A DNA stretch of 64,000 nucleotides from Mucilaginibacter sp. MD40 (GTDB taxonomy: Bacteria > Bacteroidota > Bacteroidia > Sphingobacteriales > Sphingobacteriaceae): contig NZ_NRSW01000001.1 of the NCBI RefSeq assembly GCF_002288635.1, forward strand, positions 2,561,852 through 2,625,851. Direction: 5' to 3'. Shown here piece by piece: positions 7,339 through 16,427 of this stretch. How positions within the stretch are numbered: position 1 is the first letter of the stretch; every line of letters starts with the position of its first letter. The notes under the pieces were generated by a model. The model worked only from the letters and a program-made list of their open reading frames with translations. It had not been told where the DNA came from and did not search any database. Position numbers and translations under genes: made by a program.

Positions 7339-9813
7339 TTACTTTTTTAGCCATTTGTCTTCAAGCACCTTCATGAAATATCCGCCGACAACACTTCGGG
7401 CCTGAAACCCCACCTGTTTTCCATCGGTAGTTTCGTGCCAGTCGCTGAGCGGTACCCTTGTAGGGGTTTCTGTAGCGTATTTGTAGATAGGATTTATCAG
7501 CGCTTTAAAATCATCCTGGTTATTGGTTAATGAAGCTGTCCAGATGATCCAGTCTGATTTTGTATAAGTTCTACGGCTGTCTAACGGTAAGCCAAAGTCG
7601 TTCTGTTTAGACAAGTAATACTTGATCTCCTTGTTATAGATCTCCTGCGGAAAAATATGTATGTTGAGCAGCTTATCCCAAACCAGGTTATACTTCTGGC
7701 TCCAGGTATCCGGCTTGCCAAAAACCAATGAATAGTGGTCGCCTGCATCAGCCATTTGCATCCACCGGCCTACATAATCTTTAGCAGTTGCATGATATTT
7801 TTGATAAGTCGCGTTATCTCCAAGCATCTGCGCCATCATAGCGTATGCGGATATACCATTTATGGCCTTTAAGGATAAATTGGCGTTACGTGCAAGGTGG
7901 CCCGCAAAGTCATCGGTACAAAGTTGGTTAGTTGGGTCGAGGCCATCTTTTACCAAAAAGTTTACCCATTGTGTAAGCGTTTTCCAATGCTTTTTAGCAT
8001 AGGCGGCGTTGCCTTCTGCCCGTGCAATAGCCGCGGTCAACAGCACCATATTACCCGATTCTTCCACAGGCATGTCCTCGCCATAAGTCTGCCCGTTGGC
8101 TATGGGATAAGTACCCAGGTCATGAGCTGCCCAGGGCTTTTTAAATTTACCGCTCTCGCTGTAATAGAATATGCCATTTAACATCCCCTTCAATAAGTCG
8201 GGGTTATATACCAGGTACAATGGAGCGGATGGATAGGTAACGTCTACTGTGTTAATGGAACCATTGCTAAAGTTTTCTTTTGACAGGAACAATATCTCAC
8301 CCTGAGGGCTTTTTACCAGCGCGTGCGCGGAGATAGATTGCCTGTACGCCATGGCGCATAGTTTAGCGTAGTCATCCCCACCTGCCGCTAATGCCTTTGC
8401 ATAAAGCTGTTTATCAAAAGCCACACATTTGGCCATAATAGCTTTATAGTTTGCAGCGGCCTGCGTTAGTTCACCTGTAATAGTTTTATTATTATTCCTG
8501 TTCCACCATGGGCGCAGGTTTTTACCAAAATATTGCACGGAATAAATATCATCGTAGCCTATCTCAATAAATTTTTCTACCGATGCCGCGCCAACTTTAT
8601 CAAACGGAATAACAGTATTCAGTACGATATCCGTACCTTTTGAAATACCGGTAATCGGCTTATTATTGATGAATGATGGAACAGATTGTTCGGTGTTACT
8701 AACGTATTGCGCTACACGACCCTGGGCAACTGGTGCTGCTATGTATACATACCCCCAATCAATACGCAGGTCATCCCCTCGCTTTTTAAGTATAGGTTGT
8801 TCCGTTGTGCCGGCTTTAAGCATCTGTAAGCCATTATTGCTATTAACTTGAGCAACCACCTGTTGTACAGGTGCAGTGCGGGCCAGATCTGCCGATGCAC
8901 CTAAATAAACCTTTAGCTTGTGATTTTTACCATCAGTAGCGGAAACTTTGAAATGCACATAGGTAACCGGCCGTGACAACAGATCGAGATTGTCCATTAA
9001 CAATGGCGAAGTAAAAGTAAGTTCAAGGTTAGCTTTACCAGCCTTGAACTTATAAATGGTACGAGTTGCTGTTAGGATACGCTCTGTCTGTTCGGCTATT
9101 TTAATATCCTGGCCTTCCTGGGGTTTTTGCTCATCCGCTAAACCGGCATCAAGCCAGGCACCCCCACCTGTGTTGGTGCAATGGAGGGCCAGCACATTTT
9201 CACCATCCTTTAATTTATCCAGCACATTTTTGCTGAGTAGAATCGGTTGTAATTCGCCGTTTGCACCATCGCTAATATTTATCTTTTCGCCATTAAGGTA
9301 TACCTCGGCCTGGTCGTCATGGCGCAAACGCAAGATCAGTTTATTAACATCCGTTTTACGATATTTAAAAGTACGCCTTACCCACAAGTCCCGGCTTTTC
9401 CATACGGTTTTTACCTGGGCGGGATCATCTCCTAAGGGCGCCATTCCGCTTTTCCAGCCACTGGCATTAAAACCCGGCTCCTCCCAGCCCGCAGCCGGTG
9501 CTGTTTCGGTATATTTAACTGCATAAGGAGCCTCTTCACCAGAAGACAATAGCGTACGATAAGTAACCGGCTGCTTCCCCATAAAACGATAAACCTCACC
9601 ATCCACTTTTATCAGGCCGATCATCGACTGGTTCTTACCGGTCCAGTGGCGCGTGGTTGACTCGTTCAGCTTGTCGGTAAAAGACCATACACTAAAATAT
9701 GGGTTATGCGTAATTAATGGATAGGCCGGCGCCTTGGTTGCCTGGGCATATACCATTTCATTACCCAGCAGACCTATAATGGCCGTGCAAAATAACTTAA
9801 TAGATTTTCTCAT
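7339..9813 (-). CDS. Exported DUF4965/DUF5127/DUF1793 glycosidase-like protein
   Basis: About 824 residues from the ATG at 9813; a TTG 18 bp further upstream is less likely. The N-terminus is a signal peptide (IKLFCTAIIGLLGNEMVYAQ). An N-terminal DUF4964-like block (ITHNPYFSVWSF) is followed by a lectin-like jelly-roll insertion holding RLRHDDQAEVYLNGEKI, then the DUF4965 alpha-barrel and a C-terminal DUF1793 region with VPLSDWHETTDGK. This family is often named glutaminase A-like, but in Bacteroidota it usually sits in glycan loci. The neighbouring GH125 gene supports a role in mannose-glycan breakdown in the periplasm or at the surface (inference). Confidence 0.85.
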   Translation of the reverse strand: MRKSIKLFCTAIIGLLGNEMVYAQATKAPAYPLITHNPYFSVWSFTDKLNESTTRHWTGKNQSMIGLIKVDGEVYRFMGKQPVTYRTLLSSGEEAPYAVKYTETAPAAGWEEPGFNASGWKSGMAPLGDDPAQVKTVWKSRDLWVRRTFKYRKTDVNKLILRLRHDDQAEVYLNGEKINISDGANGELQPILLSKNVLDKLKDGENVLALHCTNTGGGAWLDAGLADEQKPQEGQDIKIAEQTERILTATRTIYKFKAGKANLELTFTSPLLMDNLDLLSRPVTYVHFKVSATDGKNHKLKVYLGASADLARTAPVQQVVAQVNSNNGLQMLKAGTTEQPILKKRGDDLRIDWGYVYIAAPVAQGRVAQYVSNTEQSVPSFINNKPITGISKGTDIVLNTVIPFDKVGAASVEKFIEIGYDDIYSVQYFGKNLRPWWNRNNNKTITGELTQAAANYKAIMAKCVAFDKQLYAKALAAGGDDYAKLCAMAYRQSISAHALVKSPQGEILFLSKENFSNGSINTVDVTYPSAPLYLVYNPDLLKGMLNGIFYYSESGKFKKPWAAHDLGTYPIANGQTYGEDMPVEESGNMVLLTAAIARAEGNAAYAKKHWKTLTQWVNFLVKDGLDPTNQLCTDDFAGHLARNANLSLKAINGISAYAMMAQMLGDNATYQKYHATAKDYVGRWMQMADAGDHYSLVFGKPDTWSQKYNLVWDKLLNIHIFPQEIYNKEIKYYLSKQNDFGLPLDSRRTYTKSDWIIWTASLTNNQDDFKALINPIYKYATETPTRVPLSDWHETTDGKQVGFQARSVVGGYFMKVLEDKWLKK

Positions 9814-9860
9814 AGAAACGCATTTATTCAATTGGTAGATAACTATTTATCAATTATCAA

Positions 9861-11279
9861 TTAAGCTAATAATTGAGGTTTTTGTGTGTAAGTTTCCCAC
9901 AGGAGCTCGCCAAACAATGTATTGGCCCATGCAAACCACTTACGCGTGAATTTGGTAGGATCATTCTTATGGAACGACTCATGCATAAAGCCTGTACCAC
10001 CGTGCGTTTTACGCAGCATCTCTATACATTCTTTTATTTCCGCGTCGTTGTTACTGGTAAGCGCCCTGATGATGATACTGATTGGCCATATCATATCCTT
10101 ACCAATGTGCGGGCCGCCGATACCTTCGCCAGCTGTTCCTTTAAAGAAGAAAGGGTTATTTAATGACAGCAGCATTTTACGGGTATTAAGGTAAACAGGA
10201 TCGGTATTTTTAACAGCATCCAGATATGGCAGGCCCAGTAAGCTCGGTACATTTGCATCGTCCATAAGGTTAAAGCTGCCAAACCCGTTTACTTCATAAG
10301 CATATATTTTACCATAATCAGGATGATCAATAACGGCATGTTTTTGCAGAGCGGCATCAACCTCGGCAGCCAGCGCGTTTAGTTGCGCGGCAAGGTCTGT
10401 ATCTTTAGTAATTGCCGTTACCATTTCTGCCGCTTGTTTAAGGCTTATTACCGCGAAAAAGTTAGATGGTATTAAAAATGAATAAATGGTAGCATCATCG
10501 CTCGGGCGGAAAGCCGAACAAATAAGGCCTACCGGTTTAACCGGGTACCCAAAACCATTCATAGGTACACCGTCTGTAGCCCAAGAGGTTTTGCGCTGGA
10601 AAGAGTATGGGCCGTCATTTTCTTTGCGCTGCTGCTCACGGAATGTTTTTAATATATTTTCAATAGCCGATTTCCAGCGGGCATCGAACGGCGTGGTATC
10701 GCCCGTTAGTTTCCAGTATTTATAGGCCAGGCGTATAGGATAACATAAAGAATCTATCTCCCATTTACGCTCATGAAGACCTGGTTTCATGTCTGTAACA
10801 TCGTCCTTCCACTCACCTACCTTGTTGGGGTCATCGTAAAAGGCATTTGCATAAGGGTCACGCAAAATACAGGTGACCTGACGGTTAATTACACCGGCCA
10901 CCAGCTTTTTCAATTCAGCATCCTTATTAATAAAAGCGATATAAGGCCAAACTTGAGCACTACTGTCGCGCAACCACATAGCATCAATATCACCTGTAAT
11001 TACGTAAGTATCGGGCTTGCCGTCGATTAGTTTATAGGTAACGGTAGTATCCAGCGTGTTAGGGAAACAGTTTTCAAAAAGCCAGCCCAGTTCAGGGTTT
11101 TTTACTTTTGACTTAAACTCGCTTATAGCCTTTTCAACGGATGTACTTTTAAACCTGCGTTGAGCCGGTGCAATCCTTACTACCGGGAAAGCAGCATTTG
11201 GTGACGCAAGTGAAATCTTGTTTAAAAAAACACCCGCCCCCAGCAAGGTGGTGCTGCCGATAAATTGCCTTCTCTTCAT
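9861..11279 (-). CDS. Glycoside hydrolase family 125 exo-alpha-1,6-mannosidase
   Basis: A 472-residue protein with an N-terminal twin-arginine-like export signal (MKRRQFIGSTTLLGAGVF). The GH125 (alpha/alpha)6-barrel shows the conserved MWLRDSSAQVWPYI block, YANAFYDDPN, and the ATDGVPMNGFGYPVKP active-site loop. GH125 enzymes remove non-reducing alpha-1,6-linked mannose with inversion. It is the first gene of a two-gene operon with the DUF4965 protein, which together would trim exogenous N-glycan or mannan. ATG at 11279; the 160 bp upstream is AT-rich and probably holds the promoter. Confidence 0.9.
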   Translation of the reverse strand: MKRRQFIGSTTLLGAGVFLNKISLASPNAAFPVVRIAPAQRRFKSTSVEKAISEFKSKVKNPELGWLFENCFPNTLDTTVTYKLIDGKPDTYVITGDIDAMWLRDSSAQVWPYIAFINKDAELKKLVAGVINRQVTCILRDPYANAFYDDPNKVGEWKDDVTDMKPGLHERKWEIDSLCYPIRLAYKYWKLTGDTTPFDARWKSAIENILKTFREQQRKENDGPYSFQRKTSWATDGVPMNGFGYPVKPVGLICSAFRPSDDATIYSFLIPSNFFAVISLKQAAEMVTAITKDTDLAAQLNALAAEVDAALQKHAVIDHPDYGKIYAYEVNGFGSFNLMDDANVPSLLGLPYLDAVKNTDPVYLNTRKMLLSLNNPFFFKGTAGEGIGGPHIGKDMIWPISIIIRALTSNNDAEIKECIEMLRKTHGGTGFMHESFHKNDPTKFTRKWFAWANTLFGELLWETYTQKPQLLA

Positions 11280-11440
11280 TTTTATTTAGGTGTGATTATT
11301 AGAAAAACCTGTATTGATTTGGTTTCCCGCATAATTACAAATTAAATTTAATATGGAAAAGTTATTATATTATGTTTTTACATTAAACTATAAGTTTGTA
11401 CATAAACAAAAAATCATTTTGTTCACGTACTTAATTCATA

Positions 11441-11476
11441 AAAAAAGCTCCTCATGTTTTCACACGGGAGCTTTTT
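11441..11476 (-). terminator. Intrinsic terminator of the efflux/permease operon
   Basis: AAAAAGCTCC near 11442-11451 pairs with GGAGCTTTTT at 11467-11476 around a 15-nt loop. In the minus direction it lies 17 bp beyond the last permease stop and ends in a T-tract, so it closes the operon that begins with the HlyD-like gene. Confidence 0.8.
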
Positions 11477-11493
11477 AACATACGTACTTTACC

Positions 11494-11520
11494 TTATTCG
11501 CTACGTAAACTTTTAACCGG
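11494..11520 (-). repeat. 27-bp direct repeat, copy 1 (end of fourth permease)
   Basis: Identical over 27 bp to 16401-16427. Both copies encode the C-terminal PVKSLRSE of paralogous permeases. Their spacing spans two whole permease genes, so recombination between them would delete or duplicate those genes. Confidence 0.85.
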
Positions 11521-13899
11521 GTTTGCCATAGCTGCTTTTATAGTTTGTAAACCAACCGTTGCAAACGCTATCAGTACGGCAACAAAACCGGCGGCTATAA
11601 ATATCCACCATTGTAGTGATATGCGGTAGGCGAAATTTTGCAACCACAGATTCATTAGCCAATACGCTAATGGCGCAGCAATAATTAAAGCAATTATTAC
11701 CAATACAACAAACTCAACGGAAAGCAACGATACAAGACCCGCGATTGAAGCACCCAACACTTTGCGTATTCCTATTTCTTTACCTCTTTGCTCGGCCGTA
11801 AATGCTGCCAAACCGAATAGCCCAAGGCAAGATATAATGATGGCAACTATTGCAAAGCCAGACATCAGCGTTGAAGCCTTCGCATCCTCACGGTAAATCT
11901 TATCAAACTCCTGATCTAAAAACTGGTAAGAGAATGGTTGGCCAGGAAAGTTTTGCTTCCAGATACTTTCTATCCTGGCGATAGCCTGTGCCTGTTTATG
12001 CGGCGCGACTTTAACAAGGTAATTTGAGTTCCATTGCTGATTTAATTTAAACACAACCGGCGTTATCTTAGCATGCATAGATTGGAAGTTGAAATCCTTT
12101 ACTACACCTATCACAACTCCGGTATCGCCCTGAGCTACAAAACGCTGGCCAACATAAGGTTTATGAATATTAAATTGCCTGGCAGCGGTCTCGTTAATAA
12201 TTACGTTACGCTTATCAGCACTGCCCGGCAAAAACCACCGTCCTGAAGCAAATTTAATGTTTACCAGTTTGGTATAATCGCCATCTACGTTAAAGTAAGT
12301 GATACTTGGGTTAAAATCTTTAGGCCGGCCTTCCCAATCGGCACTGCCTGATGAAAAGCTACCGTTTGATTGTATAGATTCCATACCAACCAACGAAGCA
12401 GCATTTACAGTTGGTTCCTGCAAGATCGCTTGCTTTAAGGTTGATTTAATAGCAGCCTTTTGCTGGTCATTCATACCCTTTAGTAACTTCCATGAAAGAT
12501 TGAAAGACATGACCTGAGAACGATCATACCCCGGATTTTGAGATTGCACAAAAGACAATTGCTTGTAAATGGTAATAACCCCGATGATAAGGAAGATAGA
12601 GAACGTGAATTGCACTATTACTAATCCTTTCCTCAGTGATGTATCTTTTATCTTCATCACGCTTCCGCCCCTGAATGCACTTAGGGGCTTAAAAGACGAT
12701 AGCAGCATTGCCGGATATATACTGTTGAGCACGATAGTAATCATCAAAGTACCTGTTATGATCAACCATAGATAACCTGAACCTGTTGTTAAGGAGAAGT
12801 TACGATCAGTAAAGCTATTGAAAGAAGGCAAAGCCGCACTTATAATAATTATTGTTAGAATAAGGGCTAACAAACTGATTACTGCCGACTCTGTCACAAA
12901 TTGTTTAAACAAATGCCCCCTGCCTGCTCCAACGATCTTCTTAACGCTTACCTCTTTTGACCTGAGGCTTGCCCGGGCAGTAGTTAGATTTACGTAATTG
13001 ATACAGGCTATAATTAGCAGCAATGCACCTAAAATAACAAATATGTAAACCACTTTTTTATCGGCATGCACTAAGCCCGAACCCTGAAGGTCGTCTTCAA
13101 AATGCATCTCCTTTAAATTTCTCAGAGTGAGGCTGAGATTATCATTCTTATCCCGGTGTGGCTTAATAATGCCTTTTAGATTTTCAAGAGCGTGTTTTAA
13201 ATTAGTTCCGGGTTTAAATTTGACGAACGTGATATAAGAAAAATTTCCCCATCCCATATCGTTCTTTTTTTCCTGCGGTACAGTTTGCCTTGCTGCAATG
13301 GGAATGAACAAATCAAATTTAAAGCTCGAGTTTGCAGGAGCGTCTTTTACCACTGCCTGCACCTGGTAATTAGCAGAATCGATACGTATAGTTTTACCTA
13401 TTGGATCCTGGTTGGCGAAATACTTTTTAGCCGTACTTTCTGAAAGGATAATGCTGAATGGATTTTTATTGAACGCTATAGCATTCCCAATTACAAAATT
13501 AGCGTTAAAAACATCAAACCAGGATTGATCAACGTAAGCAGCATTTTCTTCTTTGAAAAACTCACTGTTGATATCAAGGTATAACGGCACGCCCTTCATT
13601 GGAAGCACTCTGGTAACTGCAGTAACTTCGGGCATGGTCTTTTTTGCTTCTAATCCCAACTGGTATGGAGAGCTTTCCCATACCCAAGTTTCGTTCTTGT
13701 CAATAGCAAGGTGACTGGTTATCCGGTAAATGTTTTCAGCGTTGGGTTGGTCGTTGTCAAACGTAAACTCGTTGTGTACCCAAATAAATATGAGTACGGC
13801 AGCGGCCATGCCAACAGATAAACCTGCAATATTGATAAAGCCTGTTGAGCGGTGTTTCCAAAAAGTTCTCCAGGCGGTTTTAAAGTAGTTTTTTAACAT
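11494..13899 (-). CDS. ABC transporter permease, FtsX/MacB type (fourth of four paralogues)
   Basis: An 801-residue inner-membrane permease with two copies of the MacB-periplasmic plus FtsX unit. After the N-terminal helix (TGFINIAGLSVGMAAAVLIF) comes a periplasmic domain, then LRSKEVSVKKIVGAGRGHLF marking the first FtsX domain. The second FtsX domain starts at GKEIGIRKVLGASIAGLVS and the protein ends in NPVKSLRSE. Such permeases couple ATP hydrolysis to mechanical work or export across the envelope and do not form a classical channel. It is the distal gene of the operon. Its final 27 bp are identical to the end of the paralogue at 16401. Confidence 0.92.
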   Translation of the reverse strand: MLKNYFKTAWRTFWKHRSTGFINIAGLSVGMAAAVLIFIWVHNEFTFDNDQPNAENIYRITSHLAIDKNETWVWESSPYQLGLEAKKTMPEVTAVTRVLPMKGVPLYLDINSEFFKEENAAYVDQSWFDVFNANFVIGNAIAFNKNPFSIILSESTAKKYFANQDPIGKTIRIDSANYQVQAVVKDAPANSSFKFDLFIPIAARQTVPQEKKNDMGWGNFSYITFVKFKPGTNLKHALENLKGIIKPHRDKNDNLSLTLRNLKEMHFEDDLQGSGLVHADKKVVYIFVILGALLLIIACINYVNLTTARASLRSKEVSVKKIVGAGRGHLFKQFVTESAVISLLALILTIIIISAALPSFNSFTDRNFSLTTGSGYLWLIITGTLMITIVLNSIYPAMLLSSFKPLSAFRGGSVMKIKDTSLRKGLVIVQFTFSIFLIIGVITIYKQLSFVQSQNPGYDRSQVMSFNLSWKLLKGMNDQQKAAIKSTLKQAILQEPTVNAASLVGMESIQSNGSFSSGSADWEGRPKDFNPSITYFNVDGDYTKLVNIKFASGRWFLPGSADKRNVIINETAARQFNIHKPYVGQRFVAQGDTGVVIGVVKDFNFQSMHAKITPVVFKLNQQWNSNYLVKVAPHKQAQAIARIESIWKQNFPGQPFSYQFLDQEFDKIYREDAKASTLMSGFAIVAIIISCLGLFGLAAFTAEQRGKEIGIRKVLGASIAGLVSLLSVEFVVLVIIALIIAAPLAYWLMNLWLQNFAYRISLQWWIFIAAGFVAVLIAFATVGLQTIKAAMANPVKSLRSE

Positions 13900-13948
13900 C
13901 TCTCAAGCAATAAAATTATATTAAATAAAGCCGTTTGCTAAACGGCCC

Positions 13949-16342
13949 CTAATCGTTATTCTTTAAGCTTTTAACAGGATTTGCGAGTGCGGCCTTTACC
14001 GATTGAACACTAATAGTGGCCAAAGCTATGGCAGTAGCAGCAAACGCCGAGAACACAAATACCGACCAACCAATGCTGGTTTTGTAAGCAAAGTCCTGCA
14101 GCCATCTGTTCATGGCATACCAGGCCACAGGTAACCCGATAGCGGTAGATACAGCAATTAGTATCATAAATTCGCTTGCTAACAGCGTTATAATTCGGGC
14201 TACACTTGCGCCTAAAACCTTGCGAATACCAATTTCGCGCGTTTTAACCTGCGCTGAGTAGGTAGCCAGGCCGAACAACCCCAGGCACGAGATGACAATG
14301 GCTATTACAGAAAATATATTGAAGAGTTGGCCCTGCCTGCTATCGTCACTATAAATTTTACGATAGCTTTCGTCCAAAAATGCATAGTTGAATGGCACAT
14401 CGTTATTGTACTGTTTCCACACAGCTGTACTAACGGCAATGGCTCTTTGGGCATTGGCATTGGTAGTTTTAAGGTAAACACGCCAACTGTTCGCCGGACT
14501 ATACTGGAAAACAACGGGCTCAATTTTCCTATGAAGATTTTGGAAGTGGAAATCTTTAACCACCCCAATTATGGTTCCGTTAATGGTTTGTATCCTGAGG
14601 CGTTTACCTATCACATTGCCGGTAAGGCCCATTTCCTTAACGGCTGTTTCATTGATAATGAAGTGCGAACTATCCGCAACGGCGCCGGTAAAATTGCTGC
14701 CTTGTATGAGCTTTATTTTAAAGAAATCAATAATATTCTTATCGCCATGTATTTGATTGAACCATAGGTTGGATGATTTTGGTTTGCCATCCCAATCGTT
14801 ATTACCGGTTGAGGGGCCTCCAACAACCATGTTGCGACTGGATACGGTGGCCGATAAAATAGAGGGATCCTTCCGGAGCTCATTCATCACCGCATCAGCA
14901 TGCTTGTGCATATCACTGCGCATAGTGAAGGTGAGTATATTTTCTTTATCGTAACCAAGGTCTTTTGTGAGGATGTATTTTAGCTGCTTGCCTATGATGA
15001 GCGTGCTTACAATAAGCACTACCGATACACTGAATTGCAACACTACTAAAATCCTGCGGAATGCAGCGGTACCTATACCGGCGGTGATCTTGCCTTTTAA
15101 GGCCTTCAATGGCTCAAACGAAGAAAGTAGCAAAGCCGGGTAAATGCTCGATGCCGTTAGGGTACCAATTAGCGTTATAGCTATACAAGCCCAAACGTTA
15201 AAACTGGTTAAACTTAACGTGATCTGCTTGCCGGAGAATTGATTATAATACGGCAACAAAACGAACATCAATGTAATGGCCAATACCGCGGCTAAAGCAA
15301 ATAACAGCATTGTTTCTACCATAAACTGCATAAACAATTGAAATTTCCCCGCGCCGATGATCTTGCGCATACTCACTTCCTTAGCCCTAAGCATTGCCCT
15401 TGCGGTTGAGAGATTGACATAGTTGATACATGCTATAACCAGTATCATGATTGCCACAATACCAAATGTGCGAACGGTTGACATACCGCCATCGGCACCA
15501 TCAGCCTGGTAGAGGTGCATTTTAGGTAAAGCCTGTGTAAGATATGGCACTGGGGCATCTTCCGGTTTTTGCCGCTCATGTATCGCTTGCAGCTTTTTTT
15601 CCAACTTAGCGGCGTTAGTATTTGGCTTTGTAAGTAAATACGTTTGGAAAGAAAAACTTGACCAGTCTGCATCCATCGACGGCACCGTTGTTTTACCATC
15701 GTAGCTGGTTTTGCTTTTAACGTAGGCGAGGTAATTAAACCTTGATAAAGGCAACATCACATGGTACTGAAAACTGGAGTTTTTAGGATAATCAGCAATT
15801 ACGCCGGTAACGGCAACAGGCTCATTCTGTCCGATAACAACGGTTTTACCTATCGGATCTTCATTGCCAAAATATTTTTTGGCGGTACTTTCTGTAATTA
15901 CAACTGAATTGTTATCGGGAAATGGATCTCGTTTATCGCCCCTGATCAACGGGAAATCAAAAACTGAAAAATAAGATGGATCAGTGAAGCAAAAATTATC
16001 TTCGTAAAAAATCTTGTCTTTATACTTAAATGGAGCTTCCCCTACGGACATGATACGTACCCCATCTTTAACTTCCGGTATCTCTTTTTTGGCAAAGGTT
16101 GCTACCGGGGCTATAATGCTGCTAAAGATCTGTTTGCTTAAACCGGTGCCGCCAACAATTCCGACCTTGTAAATATTATCGGCTTTGGTGTTGAAACGGT
16201 CATAGCTCAATTCGTCCTGCACCCAAAGCAACATAAAAATCCCCACCACCAAACCAACAGTTAGTCCGGTTATATTTATGGCAGCATAAAACTTATTGGC
16301 TAAAACGTTGCGCCAGGCAGTTTTAAAGTAGTTTTTAAGCAT
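13949..16342 (-). CDS. ABC transporter permease, FtsX/MacB type (third of four paralogues)
   Basis: A 797-residue paralogue with the same double MacB_PCD-FtsX architecture. It has an N-terminal helix (AAINITGLTVGLVVGIFMLL), first FtsX motif AKEVSMRKIIGAGKFQLFMQ, second motif TREIGIRKVLGASVARI, and terminates in NPVKSLKNND. The N-terminal MLKNYFKTAWRN is nearly that of its neighbours, which shows descent by tandem duplication. The gap to the next permease is 49 bp, so they are co-transcribed. The separate periplasmic domains differ strongly between copies and may decide partner or substrate. Confidence 0.92.
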   Translation of the reverse strand: MLKNYFKTAWRNVLANKFYAAINITGLTVGLVVGIFMLLWVQDELSYDRFNTKADNIYKVGIVGGTGLSKQIFSSIIAPVATFAKKEIPEVKDGVRIMSVGEAPFKYKDKIFYEDNFCFTDPSYFSVFDFPLIRGDKRDPFPDNNSVVITESTAKKYFGNEDPIGKTVVIGQNEPVAVTGVIADYPKNSSFQYHVMLPLSRFNYLAYVKSKTSYDGKTTVPSMDADWSSFSFQTYLLTKPNTNAAKLEKKLQAIHERQKPEDAPVPYLTQALPKMHLYQADGADGGMSTVRTFGIVAIMILVIACINYVNLSTARAMLRAKEVSMRKIIGAGKFQLFMQFMVETMLLFALAAVLAITLMFVLLPYYNQFSGKQITLSLTSFNVWACIAITLIGTLTASSIYPALLLSSFEPLKALKGKITAGIGTAAFRRILVVLQFSVSVVLIVSTLIIGKQLKYILTKDLGYDKENILTFTMRSDMHKHADAVMNELRKDPSILSATVSSRNMVVGGPSTGNNDWDGKPKSSNLWFNQIHGDKNIIDFFKIKLIQGSNFTGAVADSSHFIINETAVKEMGLTGNVIGKRLRIQTINGTIIGVVKDFHFQNLHRKIEPVVFQYSPANSWRVYLKTTNANAQRAIAVSTAVWKQYNNDVPFNYAFLDESYRKIYSDDSRQGQLFNIFSVIAIVISCLGLFGLATYSAQVKTREIGIRKVLGASVARIITLLASEFMILIAVSTAIGLPVAWYAMNRWLQDFAYKTSIGWSVFVFSAFAATAIALATISVQSVKAALANPVKSLKNND

Positions 16343-16400
16343 CTTTTTTAAATTAGAAATTCATAAAATGCAGCCTGTTGTAAAGGCTAACTTCTGATTC

Positions 16401-16427
16401 TTATTCGCTACGTAAACTTTTAACCGG
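16401..16427 (-). repeat. 27-bp direct repeat, copy 2 (end of second permease)
   Basis: The second copy of the 27-bp repeat at 11494-11520. It shows a more recent common origin or gene conversion between permeases 2 and 4 than between the other pairs. Confidence 0.85.

Noticed and set aside
9056..9526. 156-residue open frame on the plus strand
   Set aside because: It is antisense to the DUF4965 gene, low-complexity Ser/Arg-rich, with no family resemblance; a shadow of the real gene.
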